Source: [Phialemoniopsis] sp. UDSM-2020 (Eukaryota > Ascomycota > Sordariomycetes > Thyridiales > Thyridiaceae). From it: a DNA stretch of 64,000 nucleotides. The position numbers were made by a program, and so were the translations under genes. Below are positions 31,711-45,395 of the stretch, one piece after another; within the stretch, counting starts at the first letter, position 1; each line of letters opens with the position of its first letter. Under the pieces are notes generated by a model. That model was not told the DNA's origin. It was given only the letters and a program-made list of their open reading frames with translations, and made no database searches. The stretch spans positions 620,001 to 684,000 of the forward strand of contig JAEILZ010000008.1 of assembly GCA_018873225.1 (NCBI GenBank), read 5' to 3'.

Positions 31711-34666
31711 TTTAAATTTTTTATATAAGTCTCTTTAAAAAGATAGGTAACTAAGAATAATAATAGTCTTATTATACTTATATACTACTATAGCTATAGT
31801 TTAATAGTCTTAAAAGGTATTAATTTAAATAAGTATTTAAATTATAAAATCTTTATTTATAATTTAAAAGAGTAATAAAAGTATAATAGAAATAGCTATT
31901 TCTAATCTTATTTTCTTATCTTTAATAGCTTTAAAAAAGAAAGAATAATATATTAATAAGATACTTTTAAAGAAGGAAATCTTTTTATATCTTTAAATTA
32001 AATATATTAAATTAAATTAGTTTTAATATAATAAAATTAAAGTAATACTAAGGATTTCCTTTAAATCCTTAATAAATAGTTATTTTATTATTATATTTTT
32101 ATTATTTAAATCTTTCTTTTTTTCTATATTTAAATATTAAAAAGAAAATTATTAAATTTTAAAAAGCTTTTTATTTAATTATTAATATTATTTCTAAATA
32201 TAATTCTAATATTTCTATAATAATAATAAGAGGGTAATATATATAGTATACTATTTAAAAGATATATTTAAAATTAATTAGTTATAATATCTAATAGTTA
32301 ATAGAAATAAAAGGGTATATATATTAGAAATTATTTTATAAAGAGAATTTAAAAAGATTCTTTATAATTAACTATTAAATTTAAAGATTTAAATAATTAT
32401 TATATTTATATAATTTATATATATCTTATAAGGTTTTAATAAGTATATAACTAATTTTATAAGGTATTATAAGAATATTAAAATAAAACTTTTAAAAAAC
32501 TAATTAAAAGCTCTTTAAATTATTATTATATTTTATAAGCTTTAATTAAGCCTATATATTACTATTAGTTTATAAGTATTATTATTTACTACTTAATACT
32601 AGCTAATAGCTATAGCTAAATAAATTAAAAAGCTATAAAAAGATTTTAATTCTTTTAAACTTTTATTAGAAATTAATAAAACTATAGTAAAGATATTATA
32701 CTCTTTTAATAAAACTTATTATAAATATAAATAATAAGGCTATTATATACTTAAGTATTTAAAATAAAAGAAGTTTATTATTATAATACTAATAGTTATT
32801 TTAAATAAATTCTAAAGTAAGAAAATAATATATATAAGGTATTATATTTATAAATAAAATAACTACTATATAATTAACTACTTTTAAGTAATATATTATT
32901 ATTATAAAAAAAAGAATTATATTATAATTTATTATTTTAATAATATTAATATTAATTAAATTTTAAATATAAATAGTTAATTTTTAAGTTAATAGCTAAA
33001 TTAAAAAGATATAAAGCTAATACTATTATATTTATAAATATTATATTAGATTTAATTAAATAATTATTAAATATATTTATATTATTTTATTAATTTAAAG
33101 TTAAATTATAATATTTTTTTATATTATATAATTATTATATTAAAATTATATATTCTTTTTATCTTTAAATTATAACTAGTTATTATTATAAATATCTTAA
33201 TAGAAGTAATAAGATAATTTAAGTTTTAATTAAAGGTTAAAAATAGTAATAAAATAATAAAGAAATAATATTATTACTTTATTATTAGAGATACTAATAG
33301 AGATAAAGTTATTTTAAACAATTTTTAGCTAGCTATAGTAATTTCTATTATTAATTAAAAAGTAAAGTAATAAAAATTTTCTCTTTATAAGAAGTATTTT
33401 AATATAAATATATTAATTAAAAAGTTATATTATAAAAGGATTATAATATTAATAATAGTAATTTTATATATATTTAAGATTATTATATAAATAAATTCTT
33501 TAAATAGTAAGAAAGTATTATAAAAGTATTTATTAATTATTTATTATAATTTAAAAGAAGTATTATTAGAAATTTATAATAATCTCTTACTATCTTATTT
33601 AGATATTAAGTATTAAATAGAATTAAAAGAAGAATTTATATTATTATAAAGTTTTTTTTATTTTTTTTTATTAATAAAATTAAAAATATTATATTTATAT
33701 TTTAAAGATATAAAAAGAAAAAAATAGATTTATTACTTTTCTAATTTTATAAAAGTATTTATTCTTTTTATATTAAAAAAAAAAAGTTATATCTTTATAT
33801 TAACTACTATATATTTAATTAAATAATATATAAGAATTATATTATTTTACTATTAATTAAAAAGATTTTAAACTAATTAAAAAAGATGAAAATATATATT
33901 AAATTAAATTTAAAAGATATATATTATTAGTTTTATATCTATATTAATAATAAGTAAAAGATAGCTTTTTATATATAATATAAATACTTTAAATAACTTA
34001 TTATACTTTTTAATTTAATTAATATATTAATAATCTTTTAATTATATATTAACTAAGTATTAATAAGTTTAATAAATATAATTTATATTATTTATCTTAA
34101 TAATATTCTAATTTTTAATAATAAAAAAGTAAATTATAAATAATATATATATAATATTTTAAAAAAATTAATTTAATAAAAGTTATATTTAGATATAGAT
34201 AAATATAAATTTAAGATTATATTTATATTTTTTTTAAAATATATAATAAGTTTTAAAGAAATTAAAATAAAGATTAAGTATATTAAAGCTATTATAAAAT
34301 AATTATTATTATATAATATTTATAATATTTAAATCTTTTTAAAATTTATTAGATTTTATTATTAAGTTATATATTATTATTTTAAAATTATAATCTTTCT
34401 TACTAATTATTTAAAAAAAAAAGTTAAAAAGGCTATTATAATTATTTTTAATTATAAGAATTATATTTTAATAATTAATATTAATTTTTATAAATATGTT
34501 ATTATTTTATTATTTTAATCTTATATTATTAATATATATAAAAATAAATATCTTTACTTTTATAATTAAAATAATATTAATTTAATTATTTAAAAGCTAA
34601 TAATATTTTATTATCTTTCTATTAAGAAAACTCTTTAAATTAAAAATATATTATAATACTAATAAA

Positions 34667-35760
34667 CCTTTAAATAAAGGATATAATTATATTAAAAGTA
34701 TTATATATTATTAATATTTAATAAGATTATTAATTAATTTTAAGATTTTTATTAAATTTAATAACTTTATTTAATTACTAACTAATTATTTAACTTTTAA
34801 GTAGTTTATAGATTCTTTCTTTAAAAATATAAATAATACTTATTTAAAGAAGCTAGCTTTACTTACTTACTTAATTCTTAGTCTTTTAAGTCTTCCTTTT
34901 TATATATTTAAATTAGTTTTTAAATTATTTATTATAATTATTAAAAGCTTAAATAATCTTTTTTAAATTATAAATAGTTTATTAAATATTTAAAGAGATA
35001 TATACTTTTTAGCTATTAATAAGAAGGTATTTAAAGGCTAATAAAGCTATATTATTATTAAAATTAAGGCCTTTAATAAAGCCTTTTAAATCCTTAAAAT
35101 TAAGCTTTAGCTATACTTTCTTTATAGTAATATATAGCTTTTTAGTAAAGCCTTAAAGGAAAGAGATTTAATATCTTTTAAGCTCTTTTTTCTTATTTAA
35201 TATATTTAATTTTATTATAATTATAAAATTTAATTAGATTTATTTATATAATTTAAAGAGAGATAAAAAAAAAAAAAAAAAAATAAAAAAAAGAATTAAA
35301 TTAAATATACTTTTTTATATATAGAAAAAGCTATAAATAATTAATCTTTTTAATAAAAGTTATTAAAGCTTATAAAGTAGATTTATTTATAACTAATAAT
35401 ACTATTTATATAAAAGTTATATCTTATAATTTATAAAACTATTTTAAAGATAAATATTTAAATTAATAATATATTATTAAAATTATAGATTTATATTTAT
35501 AATTAAATTTAAAATTTAAATTTTAAATTTAAATTTAATTCTTTATATATATAAAAAGAGATTTAACTTTTAAGCTAAAATAGTAAGATTAATATATTAT
35601 AACTATATTTATTAAGTATTAGAAATTATTATTATATTTTTAAAATATAAATATTATATTTATTATATTATATTAACTATTTAAATATATTATATTAGGA
35701 TTAATTATCTCTTTATTTAAAAGCTAAACTAATATAAATTATAATTTACTAGATAATACT
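34667..35760 (+). repeat. Repeat R, full-length copy inside the nested element
   Basis: Begins AAATAAAGGATATAATTATA and ends AACTAATATAAATTATAATT. The order of landmarks is the same as in the copies at 44,280 and 50,165. Confidence 0.6.
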
Positions 35761-38700
35761 AATGAAGAAAGCTATTAGTTATTATTAAGATCTTATAAGT
35801 ATAATATTATTATTTATTATATTTAAAAGAAGACTTTATAATTCTTATAAATTATTTAAATTTTTATTATTAAAATATAAAGAAGAAGCTTAATATAAGA
35901 TAATTATATTAGCTTAATAAGTTAATAATATATATATTTAAAATTAAATACTACTTAAAGAAATATAATTTAATAAATATATTATTAAGATATTTAAATT
36001 AAATAAAAAAGTTAAAAGTAATTATAAAGATTTAAATAATATTATAATAAAAGTTATTTTAAAAACTTAAAAGGAAAAAAAAAGATATAAATACTATATA
36101 ATATATTAATAATAGAAAAAATAAATAAAAATTAAAAGCTAAATATAAAATATAATATTATAATATAACTTATAAATACTATTATAAGTTCTTATAAAAG
36201 AAATAAGAATATTATTTAAAAGTAATTAAGTTAAAGTATAAAAGATATAAAGAACTAATAAAATTTATAAATTATAAATATTATTAAGTTATAATTTAAT
36301 TAAAATTTAATTATAAATTAATTAAAGAATAATATAAAAGATAAATAAAGAAATAGTAATAAGAATATAAAAAGAATATAATTAAAAATAAAAGTTATTA
36401 AGATAAAAAGGATTTAAAAAGGATTATTAAAACTAATAAATAACTTTTTTTATTATTTATAGTAAAAGAATACTTTTATTATTTTAAAGAAATAGAAGAA
36501 TTAATAATTATATAGTATTTATATAAATAAAGTACTTTAAAAGTATAGCTTTAATAGCTTATTCTAATTTAGAAATAGAATTTATATATTAAAGAATAAA
36601 AAGATTTAAAAGAAATTAATTAAATAATTTTATAATATACCTATAATAAGCTATCTTAATATTAATAAAATAAAAAAACTTTTAAGATATAACTACTTTT
36701 AAAAGTTCTTATTAAAAGATATTAAAAGCTATATTAATACTTATATATTATATTAAAGAATTAAAAATTAAAAGTATTATTCTTATAGTTTACTTATTAT
36801 ATTACTAGTATTAAAATAACTTTAAAAGAAGATAATATTTAATTTTATTAATTAATTTCTATATTAAAAAGAGTTATAATATAATTTTAATAATAATTAA
36901 TTATCTTATAAAGTATCCTCTTTATATTACTACTATAATAATACTTATAAGTAGTAAACTTATAAAAATATTATTTTATTATATTATTTAATTTTTTAAT
37001 ATATTAAATAAAATAATTTCTAATTAAGATTTATTTTTTATAAGTAACTTTTAAAATAATCTTTATATTTATATAATATTAATATAATAACTAAATATTA
37101 TCTTTTATTTATAAATAAATAGCTAAATAAAGAGATAAAATTAATAAATAAAATATTACTTATAAATATACTATATATTAAATTAAATTAATTAAATTTA
37201 ATATTTAATCTTAATATAATTTATATATAATAATATATTATATATAGCTATGAAAGTAATACTAATATAGCTATTAATAGATTATCTATTATAAGTATTA
37301 TTAAATTATTTTTTAAAAAAAGAAAAAAGAATATTAATAATTAAAGAAAGAATTTAAATTCTAATTTAAACTTATATATTAATAATATAATTACTTTATT
37401 AAGTAATTAAAAACTATAAAAGATAATATAATAAAAAGAGATAAAATAAAATATTTATAATTAGAAAGTAAATACTTTTTAATATTTATAATATATAATA
37501 AAAAATTAAAATAATAAATAATAAAAAGATAGCTTATAAATTAAATCTATTTAAATAATATAAGATTTATAATATTTTTTAATATTAATATTAGAAGTAT
37601 TTTATTAATATAATATAAATATATTAAATAAGTAATTATTTAATATTAAAAATAATATTTATTAAGAAGTAATTTAAATTCTAAATTATAAAGAATTTAA
37701 AAAGAATTAATAATATTTAATCTATTAAAAGGATTATAATAATAAAAATAACTTTTAAAAGCTATAGAAATATATTAATAATAAACTATTTTTATAAAAA
37801 TATAAAGAGAAAATAAAAAAAGTATATATATAAATAATATAAATAATAAGTTTTAAAAATTATCTTATTAAAAAAAGATTAAACTTTATAAAATAACTAA
37901 TTTATAATAACTTATAGTATTATAAGAATATAAATATAGTAATATATAGTTAATATAAGGTTTAAAAAGTAAAATAATAATAATATAAAAATATAAAATT
38001 TTAAAAGTAAAAATTAAAAATAAAAAAGAAATATATATAATATATAGTAGTAATAATAATAAGTTAAATATTAAAATTCTTATTTTTATTCTTTTTTTTC
38101 TTATTAAAAGTAATAAAAAAAATAAATAAATTATAGAAATAATATAAAAATATAGTAATAATAATAAAAATATCTTTAGTAATTTATTAAAATAAATTAT
38201 TAATAGTATTTATATAATAAATAAAATACTTAAATATAGTAATAATATAATTAAATAAAGATATTAATAAATAATTCTTATTTTTCTTTTTAAACTTCTT
38301 CTTCTTTTTAATAATAAAAATATAAAGTATAATAAAAATAAATATAAAATATAATATAAAAGTCTTTTTATACTTATATATATTATAAAATAAATTAATA
38401 ATATTAATAAAACTTTAATTATAAATAATATATACTTAAAATATAACTATATTATCCTTATTATTATTTAAATTAATATTATTATATTAATAGAAAATTA
38501 ATAATTATTTTATTAAGATAATATTAAAATTATAAAATTTATCTTTTTAATAATCTTAATAATAAGAAAAATAACTTTAAAAATAAAAATAATAAATATA
38601 AAAAGCTAAAAAAATATAATATATTAATAATAAAAATAAAAAAAAAGAAAATATATATATAAATATAAAAATAATTATTATTAAAATAAATAATATAATA

Positions 38701-39788
38701 AATAACTAAATTTATTAATTATTAATATATAATAAAGATATAAAAAGTATATAATATATTAATAACTTATTAATAATAAAATATTAAATTATTATTTTTT
38801 AAATTTTTATTATTATTTTAATAAATAGTTAAATATATAATATAAAAGTTATATTATATAAATATAATATAATTACTAATTATAACTATTAAAATCTTAA
38901 GCTTCTTAGCTTTAAATTACTTTTTATTTTTTTTTTATTTTTTATTTTATAATAATATATTAATATAATTAAAATATAACTAAAATATAAAAAATATAAA
39001 CCTTAAATAAATTAAAAGTATTAATAAGAATAATATATTTAAATAGCTTATTAAAATTATTATTATTATTAGAAATATTAATAATAATAAAATTCTACTA
39101 CTATATAGTAATAATAATATTAATAAGTTATTAAATAGTAAATATAAAATAATAATTATAATAGCTTATATTATTAATATTATACTTTTATAAATAAGAT
39201 ATATTAAATATATATTATAAAAAAGAAAATTAAATATTTTTTTTATTAATTAAATTTTTTTAATTAAATCTTAATTTAATATTAGTAAATTATTAATATA
39301 GCTAAAATATAAAAAGATACTTATAATTAAAAATTAATTAAAAAAAAAAAGAAATTTAAAAAGAAATAATATAAAAAGATAATATTTATAACTAAAAAAA
39401 AAAAATAAATAATACTATAAATAATACTATTTATTAGTATTCTTATAAAGAGAATAAAAAAGAATTATTATAATTATTATTTATAAAGTAAATAGCTACT
39501 TAGAAATAGTCTTTATTATTTTATTTATAAGATTTATTATTATAATATAGAATTATATTAATAATATAATTAAAATAATATACTTAATAAAAAAAATATA
39601 TTACTATTAAGAGTACTTTAATATTATTATTATTTAATAAATATACTATTTATATTATTATTAGAAAGATAAATAGTTAGTTAAAAGAATTAAATATCTT
39701 AAAAGTAACTAATAAATACTATAAAGATATATTAATATACTAGTAAATAAACTTTTAAAATAGAAGTTTAATAAGAAAGAAAACTATA

Positions 39789-40054
39789 TTAAAATTTATA
39801 ATAATATTACTACTAATACTAAAAGGAGATTAATAGTAGTATAATAATAGTATTATATTTATATTATATATATATAATAAAGATTTTAATTTTAAAATAA
39901 TTATAAATAAAAAAAGAAAGATACTTTATATAAAAAGAAAAGAAAAAATAAAATTTAATCTTTTATTAATATTACTATTTAATTAAATTAATTATATTAT
40001 ATTATTATTTTATTATCTTTTTTTATTTTATTTATTATATTACTTTTTAATAAT
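39789..40054. repeat. Right LTR of nested element
   Basis: Direct partner of the LTR at 31,446. Repeat R sequence resumes immediately after it. Confidence 0.65.
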
Positions 40055-40805
40055 TAATAAAAAAATATTTAAAAGTTAATAAATTTATTTTATTATTTAA
40101 ATTAAAATTTATAATATAATTTTTAAATTTATTAATATTAAGTTTTAATTATATTTTATTTATTTAAATCTTTAATTACTTAATAAAATCTTAAAAGAAA
40201 GAGATAAAATAGATTTTAATTTTAATTTTATACTTTTTTAATATTTTTATTATAAAATCTTAATAAGATTTATTTATATAATTTAAAATAAAAATAAAAT
40301 TAAAATGAAATAAAAAGAAGAAAAAATATAATATTAAAAATACTTTTTTATATATAAAGAAAATTATAAATAAATAATCTTTTTAATAAAAATTATTAAA
40401 ACTTATAAAATATATTTATTTATAATTAATATTATTATTTATAATATAAAAATTATATTTTATAATTTATAAAAAGCTATTTTAAAGATAAATATTTAAA
40501 TTAATAATATATTATTATAATTATAAGTTTATATTTATAATTAAATTTAAAGATAAAATTTTAAATTTAAATTTAGCTTTTTATATATATAAAAATTAAA
40601 TAAAAATTAAATCTTTAAATTAAAATAATAAAATTAATATATTATAATTATATTTATTAATATTAAAAATTATTAATATATTTTTAAAATATAAATATTA
40701 TATTTATTATATTGAATTAATTCTATTAAATATATTATATTAAAATTTATTATTATTTTTTAAAAAATTAAATTAATATAAATAATAATTATTATTTATA
40801 TTAAT
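40055..40805 (+). repeat. Repeat R, right part of the interrupted copy
   Basis: Continues the R sequence broken at 31,445, with landmarks such as AAATATTTAAAAGTTAATAA, through the R tail. Confidence 0.55.
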
Positions 40806-40814
40806 TTAATCTTT

Positions 40815-41880
40815 TTTTTAAATATAAAATATAATTATATAAAAGTATTATATATTATTAATATTTACTAAAATTATTAATTAATTTTAAAATTTTAATT
40901 AAATTTAATAACTTTATTTAATTATTAATTAGTTATTTAACTTTTAAATAGTTTATAATAAAATAAGATTCTTTTTTTTAAAAATATAAATAAAATTTAT
41001 TTAAAAAAGGTAATTTTATTTATTTTCTTAATTTTTAATTTATTTAATTATTTTTTTAATATATTTAAATTAATTTAAAAATTATTTTATATAGTTTATT
41101 AAAGCTTAAATAATTCTTTTTTAAATTATTATTAATAATAATCTTTAAAATTAATAAGAAGCTTTATACTTTTTAAATACTAATAAGAAGATATTTAAAG
41201 GTTAATAGATTTATCTTATTATTTAAATTAAAATTTATAATATAGGTTTTAAATTTATTAATATTAAGTTTTAATTATTCTTTATTTATTTAAATCTTTA
41301 GCTTCTTAATAGAACCTTTAAAAAAAGAGATAAAATAAGCTTTAAATTAAATCTTATATTTCTTTAATATTTTTAATAAATTATACTTAGTTTTATATAG
41401 TTATAAAATCTTAATAGAATTTATTTATATAATTTAAAGAGAAATAAAGATAAAGATAAAATAAAAAGAAAAAGAAATAGCTATAAAATTAAAAATACTT
41501 TTTTATATATAAAAAAGACTATAAATAAAAATCTTTTTAATAAAAGTTATTAAAGCTTATAAAATAAATTCATTTATAGCTAATAATATTACTTATAATA
41601 TAAAAATTATATTTTATAGTTTATAAAAAGCTATTTTAAAAATAAATATTTAAATAATATATTATTAAAATTATAAATTTATATTTATAATTAAGTTTAA
41701 AATTAAAGTTTTAAATTTAAATTTAGCTTTTTATATATATAAAAATTTAATAAAAATTAAATCTTTAAATTAAAATAATTAATTTAATATATTATAACTA
41801 TATTTACTAATATTAAAAATTATTATTATATCTTTATAATATAAGTATTATATTTATTATTTAAATAATTATAATTTATA
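40815..41880 (+). repeat. Repeat R, forward copy
   Basis: Starts at the R head near 40,820 and includes GAAGCTTTATACTTTTTAAA. It ends at a junction with an inverted copy. Confidence 0.55.
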
Positions 41881-43025
41881 TTAATTTAGCCTTTAAAAAG
41901 AAGAAACAACTAATTCTAATATAGTATATTTAATATAATTAATCTAATATAATAAATATAATACCTATATTTTAAAGATATAATAATAATTCCTAATACT
42001 AATAAATATAGTTATAATATATTAACTTAATTATTTTAGCTTAAAAGCTTAATCTTTCTCTATATATATAGAGAACTAAACTTAAATCTAGAATTTAAAC
42101 TTTAAACTTAATTATAAATATAGAATCCTAGATTATAAGTACTATCTACCCTATAGTTATAGTAATATACTACTAATTTAAATATCTATCTTTAAAATAA
42201 TTTTATAAACTATAGAATATAACTTCTATATTAATATAAATAGTACTACTAGCTATAAATAAACCTACTTTATAAGCCTTAATAACTTTTACTAGAAAGA
42301 TTAATTATCTATAGTCTTTCTCTATATATAAAAGAGTATACTTAATTCTATATTTCTTTCTTCTTTTATTCTATCTATATCTCTATCTCTATCTCTATTT
42401 CTATCTCCTTTTATATATAAAAAAGAAATTAATTATAACTTATAATTACTACTTAGAATTAACTAAGATAATAAAAAAGAATAAGATTAAACTTAAGAAC
42501 TATCTTATCTCTTTCTTTAAAGGCTCTACTAAGTAGTTAAAAATTAAAATAATTAAGATATATTTAAAACCTAATTTTAATAACTTAAAAGACTTTACTA
42601 AAGGTCTTAACCTTAAAGATAATATAGCCTTATTAGGCTTTAATTACCTTCTTATTAGTAGCTAAAAAGTATATAGTTTTTTATCTATTTAAAAGGATAC
42701 TATTAAGAATAATTTATAAAAGATTATTTAAGCTTTTAAGAACTATAATAAGTAGTTTAAGGGTTAGTTTATATATATTATAGAGGTAGCTTAAAGGGCT
42801 AAAAATTAAGTAACTAAATAGAGCTAGCTTTTTTAAATAAGTACTATTTATATTTTTAAAGAAGGAATCTTATACTTATTATAAACTACTTAAGGGTTAA
42901 ATAGTTAGTTAATAGTTAAATAGAGTTATTAAGTTTAATAAAGATCTTAAGATTAATTAATAGTCTTATTAAATACTAATAATATATAATACTTTCTAAT
43001 ATAATTATATCCTTTATTTAGGGGA
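41880..43025 (-). repeat. Repeat R, inverted copy, relatively GC-rich
   Basis: Reverse complement of the R order: tail first (TTAGCCTTTAAAAAGAAGAA), a CTAT/CTCT microsatellite near 42,365-42,410, and the R head in reverse at 42,985-43,025 (ATTATATCCTTTATTTAGGG). It keeps more G and C than neighbouring copies. The stretch 43,026-43,660 is a mosaic of a forward R tail and a forward R head. Confidence 0.6.
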
Positions 43026-44279
43026 TTATATTTATTATATTAAATTAATTATATTAAATATACTATATTAAAATTAATTATTTCTTTTTTTTAAAAATTA
43101 AATTAATATAAATAATAATTATTTAAATAAAATATAATTATATTAAAAGTATTATATATTATTAATATTTAATAAAATTATTAATTAATTTTAAAATCTT
43201 AATTAAATTTAATAACTTTATTTATATATTAATTAACTATTTAACTTTTAATTAATTATTTAATTCTTAAGTAATTTATAATAAATATAAAATCTTTTTT
43301 TTAAAAATATAAATAATATTTATTTAAAGAAATTAGTTTTATTTATTTATTTAATTTTTAGTTTTTTAAATTATTTTTATAATATATATAAATTAATTTT
43401 TAAATTACTTATTATTATTTTTAAAAGATTTAAATAATCTTTTATAAATTAAAAGTAGTTTGTTTAATATATAAAAAAATATACTTTTTAATTATTAATA
43501 AAAAGATAATTAAAGATTAATAAAACTATATTATTATTTAAATTAAAGCTTTTAATAAAACTTTTTAAATAATTAAAATTAAACTTTAATTATACTTTAT
43601 TTATAATAATATTATTAATTATAAATAAACTTACTTTATAAATTTTAATAATTCTTATTAATAAAATTATTTATTTATAGTTTTTTTTATATATAAAAAA
43701 ATATATTTAATTTTATAATTATCTTTTTTTATTTTTATTTTTTTTTATATATAAAAAAGAAATTAATTATAATTTATAATTATTAAAATATTAAAAAAAT
43801 ATAAAATTAAATTTAAAAAATCCTATTAAACTATATATAACTTATATATTATTTTATAAAATATTAAAAAGGCTATTTAATCTTTATATTTAGCTTATAA
43901 ACTTAATTTATTTTTAAAATTAAAATAAATATAATATTTAAGTTTTTAATTTAATTTTATATTAAATAAATTATAATATTAATATATAAAAGATATAATA
44001 TAATTATAAAAAGTAGTTATTATTTAAATTATAACTTTATAAGCTTTTATTATACTTTAAAACTAAAGAAAGAATATTTAAATAATCTTATTATAATAAT
44101 ATAATTAAATATATAAAATAGATTAAATCTTATTAAAAACTTTAAAAAGAATTTAAAAATTTTTAAAAAAAAAATAAAAATAATATTATTATAATCTTTC
44201 TATATTATTAGCTTATAATAATAATATCTTTATTTTAATTTTCTTTTTTAATTAAATATTAATTTAATAATATTAAATA

Positions 44280-45395
44280 AATCCTTTAAATAGAAGATAT
44301 AATTATATTAGAAGTATTATATATTATTAGTATTTAATAAGGCTATTAATTGATTTTAAAATCTTAATTAAGCCTAATAACTCTATCTAACTACTAACTA
44401 ACTATCTAACCCCTAAGTAGTTTATAATAAGTATAAGATCTCTTCTTTAAAAATATAAATAGTACTTATTTAAAGAAGCTAGCTCTACTTTTTAGTCTTT
44501 TAAGCCACCCCTTTAATATACTTAAGCCAGGCCTAGTACTACTCTTTAAAGCTATAGAAAGTCTAGATAACTTTTAATTTCTATATAATAGTAATAGTCT
44601 TTAGAATCCCTAAGAAGATATATACTTCTTAAGTATTAAAAAGAATATAACTAAAGACTAGTATAGCTATATTATCCTTAAAATTAAGCTTTTTTATAAA
44701 AGTCTTAAGTTTTTTAATTTTAAGTTTTAATAGTTATAATATTTTATCTATTTTAATATATAGCTATATAATATTCCCCTTAAAAATAAGAAAGAAAGGT
44801 TTCTTTACTTTTAATAGTATTTTTATAATAATAGATTATAATTAATTTATTTTTATATATAGAAGGAGATAGAGATAGAGATAGAATAGAAAGAGAAAGA
44901 AATAAAGAACTAAATATATTCTTTTATATATAAAGAAAGACTATAAATAACTAGTCTTTCTAATAAGAATTATTAAAACTTATAAAATAAATTTACTTAT
45001 AACTAGTAGTACTACTTATATAAAAGTTATATCTTATAGTTTATAAAAAGCTATTTTAAAGATAAATATTTAAATATATTATTATAATTATAGGGTAGGT
45101 AGTACTTATAATTTAGGATTCTATACCTATAGTTAAATTTAAAGTTTAAATTCTAGATTTAAATCTAATTCTCTATATATATAGGAAAAGATTAAACTTT
45201 TAAATTAAAATAATAAGATTAATATATTATAACTATATTTATTAGTATTAGGAATTATTATTATATCTTTAGAATATAGATATTATATTTATTATATTAG
45301 ATTAATTATATTAAATATATTATATTATAATTAGTTATTTCTTCTTTTTAAAGGTTAAATTAATATAAATTATAATTATTTAAATAATATTAAAT
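44280..45395 (+). repeat. Repeat R, best-preserved forward copy
   Basis: About 1.1 kb. It keeps residual GC such as AAGCCAGGCCTAGTACTACT and TAACCCCTAAG, and an AGAGAT microsatellite near 44,870. It is the best template for a family consensus. Confidence 0.65.

Larger units (their letters stand above)
31446..40054. mobile_element. Nested LTR retrotransposon, RIP-degraded, about 8.6 kb
   Basis: Two direct repeats of about 265 bp (31,446-31,710 and 39,789-40,054) match along their length, including the shared landmark ATTACTACTAATACTAAAAG and the later ATATATATATAATA. They are placed as LTRs. The flanking DNA is a repeat R copy that continues across the element, with a short TAATA-like sequence present at both junctions, as expected for a 5 bp target-site duplication. 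The interior has no open frame; gag/pol order and superfamily cannot be read. The interior itself contains another R copy (34,667-35,760), so insertion occurred in several rounds. Confidence 0.65.
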
